Shown piece by piece: positions 18,256 through 26,188 of a DNA stretch of 64,000 nt (position 1 is its first letter; every line of letters begins with the position of its first letter). The translations under genes and the position numbers were made by a program. The notes beneath the pieces were generated by a model. The model was not told where the DNA came from. It ran no database searches and saw only the letters and a program-made list of their open reading frames with translations. Origin of the DNA: Alteromonas sp047556435 (GTDB lineage Bacteria > Pseudomonadota > Gammaproteobacteria > Enterobacterales > Alteromonadaceae); assembly GCF_047556435.1 (NCBI RefSeq), contig NZ_CP180210.1, positions 2,914,001 to 2,978,000 of the forward strand, read 5' to 3'.

Positions 18256-19056
18256 ATGAAACGCACCTTCTATCGCTCGCTCTGGTTATCTGACATCCAC
18301 CTTGGCAATAAAGACTGTAAAGCTGACTATCTCCTTCATTTTTTGCATCGAATCGACGTCGACACGCTCTACCTCGTAGGTGACATTGTCGACATGTGGG
18401 AAATGAGCAGGCAGTTTCGCTGGCCTGCCTCACACAACAAGGTTATGCATAAACTGATGCAAATGAGCCAGCAAGGGACTCGTGTTGTTTATTTGCCGGG
18501 AAACCATGATGCGCCTATTCAATCCTATTCCGGAATGGCGTTTGGGGATATCGAAATAGAGCGTGAGCTGGTGCACACCACTGTTCAGGGAAAAAAGTAC
18601 CTGGTATTGCACGGCGATCAGTTCGATGCCGATGTCACGTTGGGGAAATTTCATGCCTGGATAGGTGACAAGGCTTACGACCTTCTGCTGTTCTTAAATC
18701 GTTGGTTTAACCGTTTTCGGCAATGGCGTAAACGCGAATACTGGTCACTGGCAGGCTATATCAAAAAGCATATTAAAGGTGCCAATGATGCTATTGCCCG
18801 CTATCGCAGTGCATGCTGTGACAAAGCCCGTGACATGCAGCTCGACGGTGTAATTTGCGGGCACATTCATCATCCGGAAAGCCTTATAGAAAATGGTATT
18901 CACTATGTTAACGACGGTGACTGGATAGAAAATTGCAGCGCACTTGCTGAGGATGCTGAAGGAAACCTGTCACTCATTTACTGGCTTGAAGCAATAAGCC
19001 ATACCACCAATGTTTCTGCCATTAATCCTGAGAGCTCAACATCGAAAGCAGCCTGA
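18256..19056 (+). CDS. plcP: Calcineurin-like metallophosphoesterase, PlcP/LpxH-like (candidate phospholipase C)
   Basis: The 266-aa protein has the full metallophosphoesterase set: SDIHLG (D13, H15), GDIVDMW (D43), GNHD (83-85), HGDQFD (H119) and GHIHHP (H203, H205). The family (COG2908) includes LpxH, which hydrolyses UDP-diacylglucosamine, and PlcP, which removes phospholipid headgroups during phosphate starvation. The long FLNRWFNRFRQWRKREYWSL segment, the HNKVMHKL region and VNDGDWIENCSA resemble the PlcP-type proteins I recall rather than E. coli LpxH. No signal peptide is seen, so action is expected at the cytoplasmic face of the inner membrane. The Pho-box-like array upstream and the ornithine-lipid-type gene downstream support PlcP. 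LpxH or an LpxH paralogue remains possible. Confidence 0.7.
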   Translation: MKRTFYRSLWLSDIHLGNKDCKADYLLHFLHRIDVDTLYLVGDIVDMWEMSRQFRWPASHNKVMHKLMQMSQQGTRVVYLPGNHDAPIQSYSGMAFGDIEIERELVHTTVQGKKYLVLHGDQFDADVTLGKFHAWIGDKAYDLLLFLNRWFNRFRQWRKREYWSLAGYIKKHIKGANDAIARYRSACCDKARDMQLDGVICGHIHHPESLIENGIHYVNDGDWIENCSALAEDAEGNLSLIYWLEAISHTTNVSAINPESSTSKAA

Positions 19057-19185
19057 TTTCTGGTAGTTGCATTCGGCATGATATTGGACCAGAGCAGCGG
19101 GCGAATGCCTGCTGTTTTCTTCCTGACCGCCTCCTGAAATTACCTCAACGGTGGTTGTGGTGCTGGCCAGTCATTGAAGCTATTC

Positions 19186-19253
19186 ACGCTCAAGCGCGTG
19201 TCAAATAAGTGAAAAGAAAGTGCGTAAAAAACGTCACATTAGGCTGCTATTGT
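19186..19253 (+). promoter_or_regulatory. Second Pho-box-like array, upstream of the olsF-like gene
   Basis: TCA-ending 7-mers occur in register at ends 19192 (ACGCTCA), 19203 (GCGTGTCA region) and 19236 (AACGTCA), all multiples of 11 bp apart; the two intervening positions are degenerate. A -10-like TATTGT starts 12 nt after the last TCA (19248), the same distance as in the array before the plcP-like gene. It is weaker than that array. Confidence 0.5.
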
Positions 19254-19275
19254 TCGGCAAAAACGGGGAAAGACC

Positions 19276-20994
19276 ATGTTTACTGTAGATGACGTTCTGA
19301 CCAAGCATTACCCTCAGGTAGTAGATAAGCCCTGGTTGTTTAAGCCATTGTCTTATTTGCTAAGCCACTTACTTCATGAGCGGGAAATCATCGAGTTCGG
19401 GGAAACCTATCCCCACTATCACGACATCGACTTTGTGGAACAGGTACTTGAGTATTTTAATATCAGTTATTCAACCCGTGATGTGGAAAAGGAACGTATT
19501 CCCAGCGAAGGTCGCGTGGTCATTATCGCCAATCACCCGATAGGCTCTCTGGATGCGCTAGCACTCATCAAACTGGTCAGTGAGGTTAGGCACGATCTCA
19601 AGGTCGTTGCCAATCAGATGCTGATGGCCATCGAACCACTGCATGACATGCTGCTACCGGTGAACAATATGCAGGGGGGTACGCCAAAGCAGCACCTCTC
19701 AGCCATTCAGAGGCATCTTAATAGTGATGGTGCCATATTGATATTCCCTGCAGGTGAAGTCTCTCGTCTGCGCCCTCAGGGCGTGCGTGACACTCGCTGG
19801 CACAGTGGCTTTTTGCGAATGGCAAGGCAAGCGAAAGCGCCTATCCTGCCGGTATATATCGATGCGAAAAATTCCCCGCTGTTTTACGGGGTCTCAATGG
19901 TCTACAAGCCATTGGCCACAGCATTGCTGGTAAAAGAAATGTTTAAACAGCGCCGCAAGCATTTGCCCATGCGTATTGGCGAGATCATCCCTTTTGAGAG
20001 CTATCAGACGCTTACGATCCCCTTAAAAGTTCAGGTTAAGCTGTTTAAACGCCACCTGTATCGTATTGGCGGTAACAAAAAAGGAATCTTTGATACCCAG
20101 GCGTCAATTGCCTTACCGGAAGACCGAAAAGAACTGGCGCGCGCCATCAGACAGTGCGAACACCTTGGGGAAACCGGAGACGGTAAATCGATATACCTCT
20201 ATCAGCACACCCACTGTTCTCCCATTATGCGTGAAATTGGCAGACTGCGTGAAGTGGCGTTTCGTGCCGTGGGTGAAGGCACCAACAAGCGCCGGGATAT
20301 CGATCAATATGATTCGCATTATTTTCATCTGGTGTTATGGGACGATAACGATCTGGAAATTGCTGGCGCTTACCGGTTTGCCGACGCAGAGTTGCTCAGT
20401 CAGGCAGATCACCCCACTGGCCTATACTCTGCTACGCTGTTCAATTATCACGGCGATAATCAGCCCCTCTTTTCTGAAGGCCTTGAACTGGGGCGCAGCT
20501 TCGTGCAGCCGCGGTACTGGGGTAAGCGCAGCCTCGACTATTTATGGTTTGGGATAGGTGCCTTCTTAAGCCGCTACCCTAAATATCGCTATCTGTTTGG
20601 CGCAGTTAGCCTGAGTAATGCCTATCCTCAGCCAGCCAAAGACTTGCTGGTACAGTTCTATCGCACGCATTTTCCCCCTCAGTTTGGCCAGGCCACCTCA
20701 AAGCTGCCTTACCAGGTGAGCGCGGACGCGCTGCACACCTTCAGCGGAGAGAATTACAAAAAAGAGTTCAGTGAACTGAAACACCTGCTGGCGAATATGG
20801 GCGTGAACGTCCCTACCCTTTACAAACAGTATTCAGAGATCTGCGAGGAAGGCGGTGTGGCGTTCCTTGATTTTAATGTCGATCCTGACTTCGGTGACTG
20901 CATCGATGGTCTGGTAGTGGTGGATCTTAATTCTCTGACTGATAAGAAGCGCAAGCGATACCTATCACACACGCTGTTGCAGGCGACAGCCTGA
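19276..20994 (+). CDS. olsF: Two-domain acyltransferase, OlsF-like (candidate ornithine lipid synthase)
   Basis: The 572-aa protein fuses a PlsC-type acyltransferase (about residues 75-270; IIANHPIGSLDA at 84-94 and FPAGEVSR at 157-164) to a GNAT-like N-acyltransferase domain of OlsB type. The latter spans about 310-490 (IGRLREVAFRAVGEGT, DIDQYDSHYFHLVLWDD, LELGRSFVQPRYWG). This architecture is that of OlsF, which acylates ornithine on its amino group and then adds the second acyl chain, giving phosphorus-free ornithine lipids. It was described in Serratia and Vibrio. The gene follows the plcP-like gene by 219 bp and has its own Pho-like array. The domain assignment is by motif; the amino-acid substrate cannot be read from sequence. 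Confidence 0.75.
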   Translation: MFTVDDVLTKHYPQVVDKPWLFKPLSYLLSHLLHEREIIEFGETYPHYHDIDFVEQVLEYFNISYSTRDVEKERIPSEGRVVIIANHPIGSLDALALIKLVSEVRHDLKVVANQMLMAIEPLHDMLLPVNNMQGGTPKQHLSAIQRHLNSDGAILIFPAGEVSRLRPQGVRDTRWHSGFLRMARQAKAPILPVYIDAKNSPLFYGVSMVYKPLATALLVKEMFKQRRKHLPMRIGEIIPFESYQTLTIPLKVQVKLFKRHLYRIGGNKKGIFDTQASIALPEDRKELARAIRQCEHLGETGDGKSIYLYQHTHCSPIMREIGRLREVAFRAVGEGTNKRRDIDQYDSHYFHLVLWDDNDLEIAGAYRFADAELLSQADHPTGLYSATLFNYHGDNQPLFSEGLELGRSFVQPRYWGKRSLDYLWFGIGAFLSRYPKYRYLFGAVSLSNAYPQPAKDLLVQFYRTHFPPQFGQATSKLPYQVSADALHTFSGENYKKEFSELKHLLANMGVNVPTLYKQYSEICEEGGVAFLDFNVDPDFGDCIDGLVVVDLNSLTDKKRKRYLSHTLLQATA

Positions 20995-21063
20995 TCGCGA
21001 TATCTAGCAGCCTGACCCGAGTACTCTTACTTCACTGGTACTTTGCACTACCCAACCCGCAAA

Positions 21064-21085
21064 CGCCTGTACGCAGTTACAGGCG
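21064..21085. repeat. Perfect inverted repeat between convergent genes
   Basis: CGCCTGTA (21064-21071) and TACAGGCG (21078-21085) can form an 8-bp stem with a 6-nt loop in the 216-bp gap between the convergent olsF-like and dapE genes. There is no T tract, so an intrinsic terminator is doubtful. Nothing else is seen in this gap. Confidence 0.4.
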
Positions 21086-21210
21086 ATATCGCCGCTGCCG
21101 GAACCATAAAGGCAAATTTTGACTGGAAACACAGATTGCGACTTGTCATAGAGAGTTAGCACGGTGCGTGAATACACAGCACCATGCGCTACTCCTCGTA
21201 AACAGCGCGA

Positions 21211-22386
21211 TCAACGATAAGGAGCCAGCTGAAGCAGAATATCGGTATAGATATCCTCCAGCGTTACCAGATCAGACAGATGGATATGCTCATTTACCTG
21301 ATGGATGGTCCTGTTCGGCACACCCAGCTCGACCACCTGGGTGCGCTCGCTGGCATAAAACCGTCCGTCAGATGTGCCTCCTGAGGTGCTAATGGCCGGG
21401 AAGCGGCCGGTGGCCCGTTTGATTGCGGTTTCACAGTAGCGCATCAGACACCGCTCATCTCTGGGGTGGCTCATATAGGCGTGACAAGGTCTCGACCAAC
21501 GTACTTCTGCCGTGTCATCCACATCATTGATAAGGGCATGTAGCAGCCTACACAGGCTTTGTTGGGTAAAGTCGTTGTCATACCGCACATTAAATTCGAT
21601 ACGCGCTACCCCGGGCACTAGGTTGTCTGTAAATGTGCCGCTATCAATATGCGTTATCTGCAGACTGGTTCCGGGAAAATCTGCACTTCCCGCCTTCCAG
21701 GAATATCCCGTCAGCGCCTCAATGATCTTGCTTGCACGATGAATAGCGTTATCACAACTGTGCGGATATGCCACGTGCCCTTGTTTTCCGGTTACCGAGA
21801 TAGTCCCGGACAAGGAGCCACGACGCCCGATCTTCATGGTATCGCCGGTACGCACTGATGCAGTAGGCTCGCCGACAATGCACATATCCAGAGATACGCC
21901 CGCATCAACTAACCACTGCATAATCCACTGTGAGCCATATTCAGCCTCACCTTCTTCATCACTGGTTATTAACCACCAGTAGCTAACGCGCGACGGGTTC
22001 AGGTCAGAGATGGCACGCTCAGTTGCAGCCAACATAGCCGCAATACCGGTTTTCATATCTGCGGCACCGCGTCCGTAGAGAACACTGTTATTTACGATCG
22101 GAGAAAACGGCGCGGAGTTCCACTTTTCCAGTGGGCCGGGGGGAACCACGTCGGTATGTCCACTAAAAGCAAAATGGACCGGACCATATCCCCAACGCGC
22201 TATCAGGTTTGATACTCCGTTTATCACGTGTTGCTGACAGTGAAAGCCGAGCTTTGAAAGGCGGTGAATAAGAAACGTCTGACAACCAGCGTCATCGGGA
22301 GTCACCGACTCCCTCGCCATTAATATTTCAGCGAAGCGCAGGCTGCTGGCTTCGCCGTGAGAGGTAGGTAAAGCATTCAGTGTCAT
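21211..22386 (-). CDS. dapE: Succinyl-diaminopimelate desuccinylase-like M20 peptidase
   Basis: DapE hydrolyses N-succinyl-LL-diaminopimelate in lysine and peptidoglycan synthesis. The 391-aa sequence has the dinuclear zinc ligands in SGHTDVVPPG (H77), GRGAADMKTG (D110), TSDEEGEA (E144, E145) and VGEPT (E173). It also has the dimerisation segment GRRGSLSGTISVTGKQGHVAYPH and the C-terminal STSGGTSDGRF and TIHQVNEHI motifs, which are DapE-specific within M20 enzymes. It is slightly longer and more divergent than the E. coli enzyme. It appears monocistronic, so it could be a second, specialised copy. Confidence 0.85.
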   Translation of the reverse strand: MTLNALPTSHGEASSLRFAEILMARESVTPDDAGCQTFLIHRLSKLGFHCQQHVINGVSNLIARWGYGPVHFAFSGHTDVVPPGPLEKWNSAPFSPIVNNSVLYGRGAADMKTGIAAMLAATERAISDLNPSRVSYWWLITSDEEGEAEYGSQWIMQWLVDAGVSLDMCIVGEPTASVRTGDTMKIGRRGSLSGTISVTGKQGHVAYPHSCDNAIHRASKIIEALTGYSWKAGSADFPGTSLQITHIDSGTFTDNLVPGVARIEFNVRYDNDFTQQSLCRLLHALINDVDDTAEVRWSRPCHAYMSHPRDERCLMRYCETAIKRATGRFPAISTSGGTSDGRFYASERTQVVELGVPNRTIHQVNEHIHLSDLVTLEDIYTDILLQLAPYR

Positions 22387-22477
22387 TTACTAACTCAAGG
22401 GCTACGTTACGTTCGTTATTAATTAAACGCACCTTCTGTGACACTGAAATAACAGAAGCAATACAGATTAATGACAG

Positions 22478-22777
22478 TTAGAAATCGTCTGTAACATCCA
22501 GAATTTCGTGTGTCGAAGCAACCACCCTGACAAACTTGTCTTCTAACTGGATCGTCATCAAACCCAATTCAGGATCCCGGTAAACGACTTCAGAAGCCTC
22601 AAATAATGCCCTGTTTAGCGTGCTACCCACTTTAAGCTGTTGTTGCCAGCCAGCTGGAAGCCTGAGTTGCTTGGCTCTCTGTTCTGACTGCATTTGTACC
22701 GGACTATGACTTCTGTCAGCGGCCATGACACCGGAACTGACTAACGTTGAAAGCAATATCGCAGCGAAAAAACGCAT
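22478..22777 (-). CDS. Small secreted protein, RcnB-like C-terminal region
   Basis: The 99-aa protein starts with a clear signal peptide (MRFFAAILLSTLVSSGVMA, cleavage after ALA-like VMA-AD), so the mature periplasmic part is about 79 residues. The segment LPAGWQQQLKVGSTL through MTIQLEDKFVRVVASTHEILDV resembles the C-terminal part of RcnB-type periplasmic proteins. The His-rich metal-binding stretch of true RcnB is missing. The function is unknown. It is 91 bp upstream of dapE on the same strand and could share its transcript. Confidence 0.65.
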   Translation of the reverse strand: MRFFAAILLSTLVSSGVMAADRSHSPVQMQSEQRAKQLRLPAGWQQQLKVGSTLNRALFEASEVVYRDPELGLMTIQLEDKFVRVVASTHEILDVTDDF

Positions 22778-22918
22778 AAAAAATTCTCCGGAAAATGAAC
22801 TTTACATAACCATGATGCAACCGCATAAAACCACGCGGAGATACCCTTCTCATAAGCAAATACTATTCCCAAGTTCTAATGGATATTTTTTGTTATATTT
22901 TTCATATGGATACGTAAA

Positions 22919-22947
22919 TTGACAGACGAATTCGCAAAAGCTATTAC
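22919..22947 (+). promoter_or_regulatory. Candidate sigma-70 promoter pointing to the 56-aa membrane protein
   Basis: A perfect TTGACA (22919-22924) is followed after 17 bp by TATTAC (22942-22947). The first sizeable rightward gene begins at 23221, which would mean a leader of about 265 nt. No other gene is seen in 22778-23220. Confidence 0.45.
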
Positions 22948-23220
22948 TTAACAGAGGGTGAAAATGTTGCTGCTGGGAGACAGGTTACCTATAAGATGTA
23001 CTCAGTGAACATGTCATAATCACATGATAAAGGATTTGAAAATGGCGTTTTACCGTTAATCCACCCGGCAGCAATGATGAAGTGTAAGTAAACCACTGTT
23101 ATGCGATCAGATATCATGGCATCGTGGTATAAGACACTATCGGGTGAATAAGCGAGCTTGCCCCGGTGCGACACCTTTCTATTCGACTTTCTTATTTCGG
23201 CGCCATTGAGGAGTATGTAG

Positions 23221-23391
23221 ATGCTGAAAATTATCGTGCTGATACCGTTGGTGTTAAGCCTGCTCTGGTTCGGCTACCTTAAATCTAACGGCTACACCCT
23301 GGGACAGGGTAAACAGGGATTTACGTATATCCTGGTGGTCTCTTTAGTTATCGCAGGGTTCTACACGCTAATGCTTTATCTCACTCACTGA
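23221..23391 (+). CDS. Small two-helix membrane protein (56 aa)
   Basis: ATG at 23221 to TGA at 23391 gives 56 residues. GAGGAG lies 7 nt before the ATG. The product has two hydrophobic helices, about residues 3-19 (IIVLIPLVLSLLWFGYL) and 36-54 (TYILVVSLVIAGFYTLMLYL), joined by a short polar loop with Gly/Lys (KSNGYTLGQGKQG). A terminator follows 62 nt after the stop. The family is not recognised, but the ribosome site, codon use and terminator argue that it is real. Confidence 0.75.
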   Translation: MLKIIVLIPLVLSLLWFGYLKSNGYTLGQGKQGFTYILVVSLVIAGFYTLMLYLTH

Positions 23392-23453
23392 TCGGAGTAA
23401 ACGTGGCTGAAAATACTCCAGCCTACATGCTGGCGCGCGTTGGCAGTTCGCAC

Positions 23454-23484
23454 AAAAAAGCCGGCTAGATGCCGGCTTTTTTTT
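23454..23484. terminator. Bidirectional terminator between the 56-aa gene and ppiD
   Basis: GCCGGC (23460-23465) and GCCGGC (23471-23476) pair across TAGAT with A6 before and T8 after. The ppiD stop is 10 nt away on the other strand. Confidence 0.9.
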
Positions 23485-23493
23485 CTACTGAAA

Positions 23494-25386
23494 TTACAGG
23501 TTCGGATTAATGGTAATTTCCGCCTGCTCGCGAAGTGCTTCAATGTAAGTCTGATACAGGCCCTGACTGTACACCTGCGCAAGTTGTTGTTGCAACTGTG
23601 TACGCTGCTCGTCAGCAAGCGCCTCGCCACTGTTCACCGCGAGTAATTGAACAATTCCAACATCGCCAGAAGCCAGCGTCGTCACTTCAGTATTGCTACC
23701 TGCTTCCGGGGACAAGCGGAATAGCGCATCAACCATGCCTCGCGGTAGTTGACCACCATTTCGGGTAACGCCGTCATGGCTTTCCCACGCTAAATCGTAC
23801 TCCTGAAGCATTGACGTCACATCGTCACCTTCGTTCACTGCCGCCACAACTTCCTGCGCCCAGTTTTCTGCACGCTGCTGGGCTTTTTCAGCTTGTAGCG
23901 TGGCAACGATCCCTTCCCTGACTTCTTCCAGTGCTTGCGTGCGCTGCGGCTGATGTTCACGCACTCGCATGACCGCAACCGAGTTTTCATTTAATTCAAC
24001 AATATCACTGTTGACGCGATCTTCAATCAGTTCAGCAGAAAACGCAACATCGATGGCGTTCGCAGAGTCCAGTGGAACCGGCGCAGTATTGCGGGAATAG
24101 AACCCCGTTTCCTGAATAGTACCATTCACTGCTGCCGCAACATCGTCCAATGAATCCGGACGCTCAAATGCCACTTCTGCCATTGATGTTTGCAGCTCAT
24201 AGAAACGCTCCATCGCTTTGTCTTGTGCTAATCTGTCGCGGATTTCTGACTCAACTTCGGCCAGCGGTGTTACCTGCTCTTCTTTGACTTCAGTAAGCTT
24301 GATGATATGAAAACCGAATTCTGTCTCAACCACACCCGTCACATCACCTACGTTCTCAAGTGCAAATGCAGCCTCGTCAAATGCCGGGTCCATCATATCC
24401 GGTGAAATGAAATCCAGATCGCCGCCGTTTTCAGCAGAAAAAGTATCATCCGAATAGGTTTCAGCAAGTTCAGCAAAATCTTCACCGCTGTTCACTTTTT
24501 CAAGCACGTCTTCAGCCTCTTGACGAGCGGCATCTGCATCATCACCGGCTTCAATCAATATGTGCGACACGCGGCGTTCTTCATCCGTTCTGTAGGCGCC
24601 CATATTGTTGTCGTAGTAGGTTTGCACTTCTTCACTGGTGACTTCTACATTCGACTTCAGATCTTCAGCGTTTAGCAGAATATACGCAATATTCACACGC
24701 TCATCTGTATCGAACGCCGTGATGTTTTCATCGTAGTAGGCCTGAATCTCTTCTTCCGAAACTGAAATATCCGAGGCAAAAGCTTCCGCATTGACCAGTA
24801 CCGTTTTCGCATCACGAGTCTGCTGTTGTAATTCGTACGCGCGCGCCACTTCTCCCGGCAACGCGAACTCTGAACTGTTCAGCGCCGCTGCCAGTTGTGA
24901 TTGCGTCATCTGTGTGCGCATCACGCTCAAAAAGTCAGCTACCTGGTAGCCATTCTGACCCAGAATCGCTTTGAAACGTTCGTTATCAAACTTACCGTCA
25001 AACTGAAACTCAGGCATCGCCGCGACGGCTTCGCGAATTTGTTTATCACTGACGCGAAGACCCATCTCAGCCGCTTTTTGTTGGATGAGTTTTTCTGCGA
25101 TGAGCCGATCTAAAACATTACGGCGAAAGTCCTGCAGGTAGCTTTCACTCGAGAATAAGGATGCAATACCTTCACCGTATTGTGACTCCATACGCTGGCG
25201 TTGCTGCTGGTAAGCGCGCTCAAGTTCCTGAGCACTTATCTCTTCGCCGTTCACAGTCGCAGCTGCATTTGTACCTGACGATGTCAGATAGCCGCCTACA
25301 CCGGCAAATACGAAACTCAGAACGATTAGACCGATTACGATCATCGCCCAAGGGCCTTGAGAACCTTCTCTGATTCTTTCTAGCAT
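23494..25386 (-). CDS. ppiD: Periplasmic chaperone/peptidyl-prolyl isomerase PpiD
   Basis: PpiD is anchored in the inner membrane at the Sec translocon and assists newly exported proteins. The 630-aa sequence has a short cytoplasmic tail, one membrane helix (about 13-35, AMIVIGLIVLSFVFAGVGGYL) and a SurA-like N-terminal chaperone region (SAQELERAYQQQRQRM). The parvulin domain is near residues 265-360 (RVSHILIEAG, DFAELAETYSDD, GVVETEFGFHIIKLTE). Length and order match E. coli PpiD. It follows hupB, as in the conserved clpX-lon-hupB-ppiD cluster. The transmembrane chaperone YfgM, its known partner, is at 59736-60356. Confidence 0.95.
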   Translation of the reverse strand: MLERIREGSQGPWAMIVIGLIVLSFVFAGVGGYLTSSGTNAAATVNGEEISAQELERAYQQQRQRMESQYGEGIASLFSSESYLQDFRRNVLDRLIAEKLIQQKAAEMGLRVSDKQIREAVAAMPEFQFDGKFDNERFKAILGQNGYQVADFLSVMRTQMTQSQLAAALNSSEFALPGEVARAYELQQQTRDAKTVLVNAEAFASDISVSEEEIQAYYDENITAFDTDERVNIAYILLNAEDLKSNVEVTSEEVQTYYDNNMGAYRTDEERRVSHILIEAGDDADAARQEAEDVLEKVNSGEDFAELAETYSDDTFSAENGGDLDFISPDMMDPAFDEAAFALENVGDVTGVVETEFGFHIIKLTEVKEEQVTPLAEVESEIRDRLAQDKAMERFYELQTSMAEVAFERPDSLDDVAAAVNGTIQETGFYSRNTAPVPLDSANAIDVAFSAELIEDRVNSDIVELNENSVAVMRVREHQPQRTQALEEVREGIVATLQAEKAQQRAENWAQEVVAAVNEGDDVTSMLQEYDLAWESHDGVTRNGGQLPRGMVDALFRLSPEAGSNTEVTTLASGDVGIVQLLAVNSGEALADEQRTQLQQQLAQVYSQGLYQTYIEALREQAEITINPNL

Positions 25387-25558
25387 GATTAAATTTCAAC
25401 TCCGTTGCTTACAACAATTGCCCCCGACGTTAGCTAACGTACCACTGGTATGGAGGCGGGCAAAATAAGCGGTGATTATAGCGTAATACCCGACCGAAAC
25501 GCGAAACTTTTACGCGTAATAGCGGCCCTTTTAGTACTCTCAATTTATTTGCACAAAT

Positions 25559-25589
25559 AAAAAAGGCGATGGACATGCCATCGCCTTTT
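25559..25589 (-). terminator. Terminator of hupB
   Basis: AAAAGGCGATGG (25561-25572) and CCATCGCCTTTT (25578-25589) form a 12-bp stem with a 5-nt loop, 17 nt after the hupB stop, with a T run continuing on the minus strand. Confidence 0.88.
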
Positions 25590-25606
25590 CGTTTTGTTTC
25601 TTGTGC

Positions 25607-25879
25607 TTAGTTACAAGCGTCTTTCAGAGCTTTACCTGCTTTGAAAGAAGGCACTTTCGCTGCAGAAATCTGAATAGTCTCACCAGTCTGTGGGTTACGG
25701 CCACTGCGAGCTGAACGCTCACGAACTGAGAAAGTACCGAAACCAACCAGTGCAACCTGATCGCCGTCTTTAAGTGCTGCTGTTACTGAGTCAGTGAATG
25801 CGTCAAGAGCGCGGCCAGCAGCTGCTTTAGAAATGTCTGCACCAGCAGCGATTTGGTCGATAAGTTGAGACTTGTTCAC
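25607..25879 (-). CDS. hupB: DNA-binding protein HU-beta
   Basis: The 90-aa HU-family protein has the N-terminal helical dimer region (MNKSQLIDQIAAGADISKAA) and the DNA-binding arm with the signature VGFGTFSVRERSARSGRNPQTG and the tip Pro in ARSGRNP. It bends and compacts DNA as a dimer. It lies downstream of lon, the usual HupB position. A 309-bp A/T-rich gap separates it from lon and holds the lon terminator and presumably the hupB promoter, which I could not define. Confidence 0.96.
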   Translation of the reverse strand: MNKSQLIDQIAAGADISKAAAGRALDAFTDSVTAALKDGDQVALVGFGTFSVRERSARSGRNPQTGETIQISAAKVPSFKAGKALKDACN

Positions 25880-26132
25880 AATTATGATCCCCTTCGATTG
25901 TTATTATATGGTTGTCCAATACACTTGTTTGCAAGGACGTTATAACAAGCTTGATTATTAACATCAAGCAACATGTTACAAATAATTAACTTTTAATGAA
26001 TCGCCGCAATCCCTTTAGTGACAAGGCTTCAAGCGAGTACTCAGTAAAGGTAACACAACTTCTGAGACTTGAAAGCCCTATTTTTAAAAAAATCGGCGTT
26101 TCGTTGATTTTATGGTTATTTTTTGTACTATT

Positions 26133-26178
26133 TTTTAAAAAAATTCGCTGCAGCCCTTGTAAATCAGGTACTGCAGCG
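26133..26178 (-). terminator. Terminator of lon
   Basis: CGCTGCAG (26146-26153) and CTGCAGCG (26171-26178) can pair across a 17-nt loop, and on the minus strand the stem is followed by AATTTTTTT. It lies 11 nt after the lon stop. The long loop makes it weaker than the others. Confidence 0.55.
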
Positions 26179-26188
26179 CGTCAATTGG

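Noticed and set aside
22964..23008. 14-aa leader-like frame after the 22919 promoter
   Set aside because: Although a GAGGG site precedes it, the frame is too short to support and has no attenuator structure or recognised amino-acid bias.
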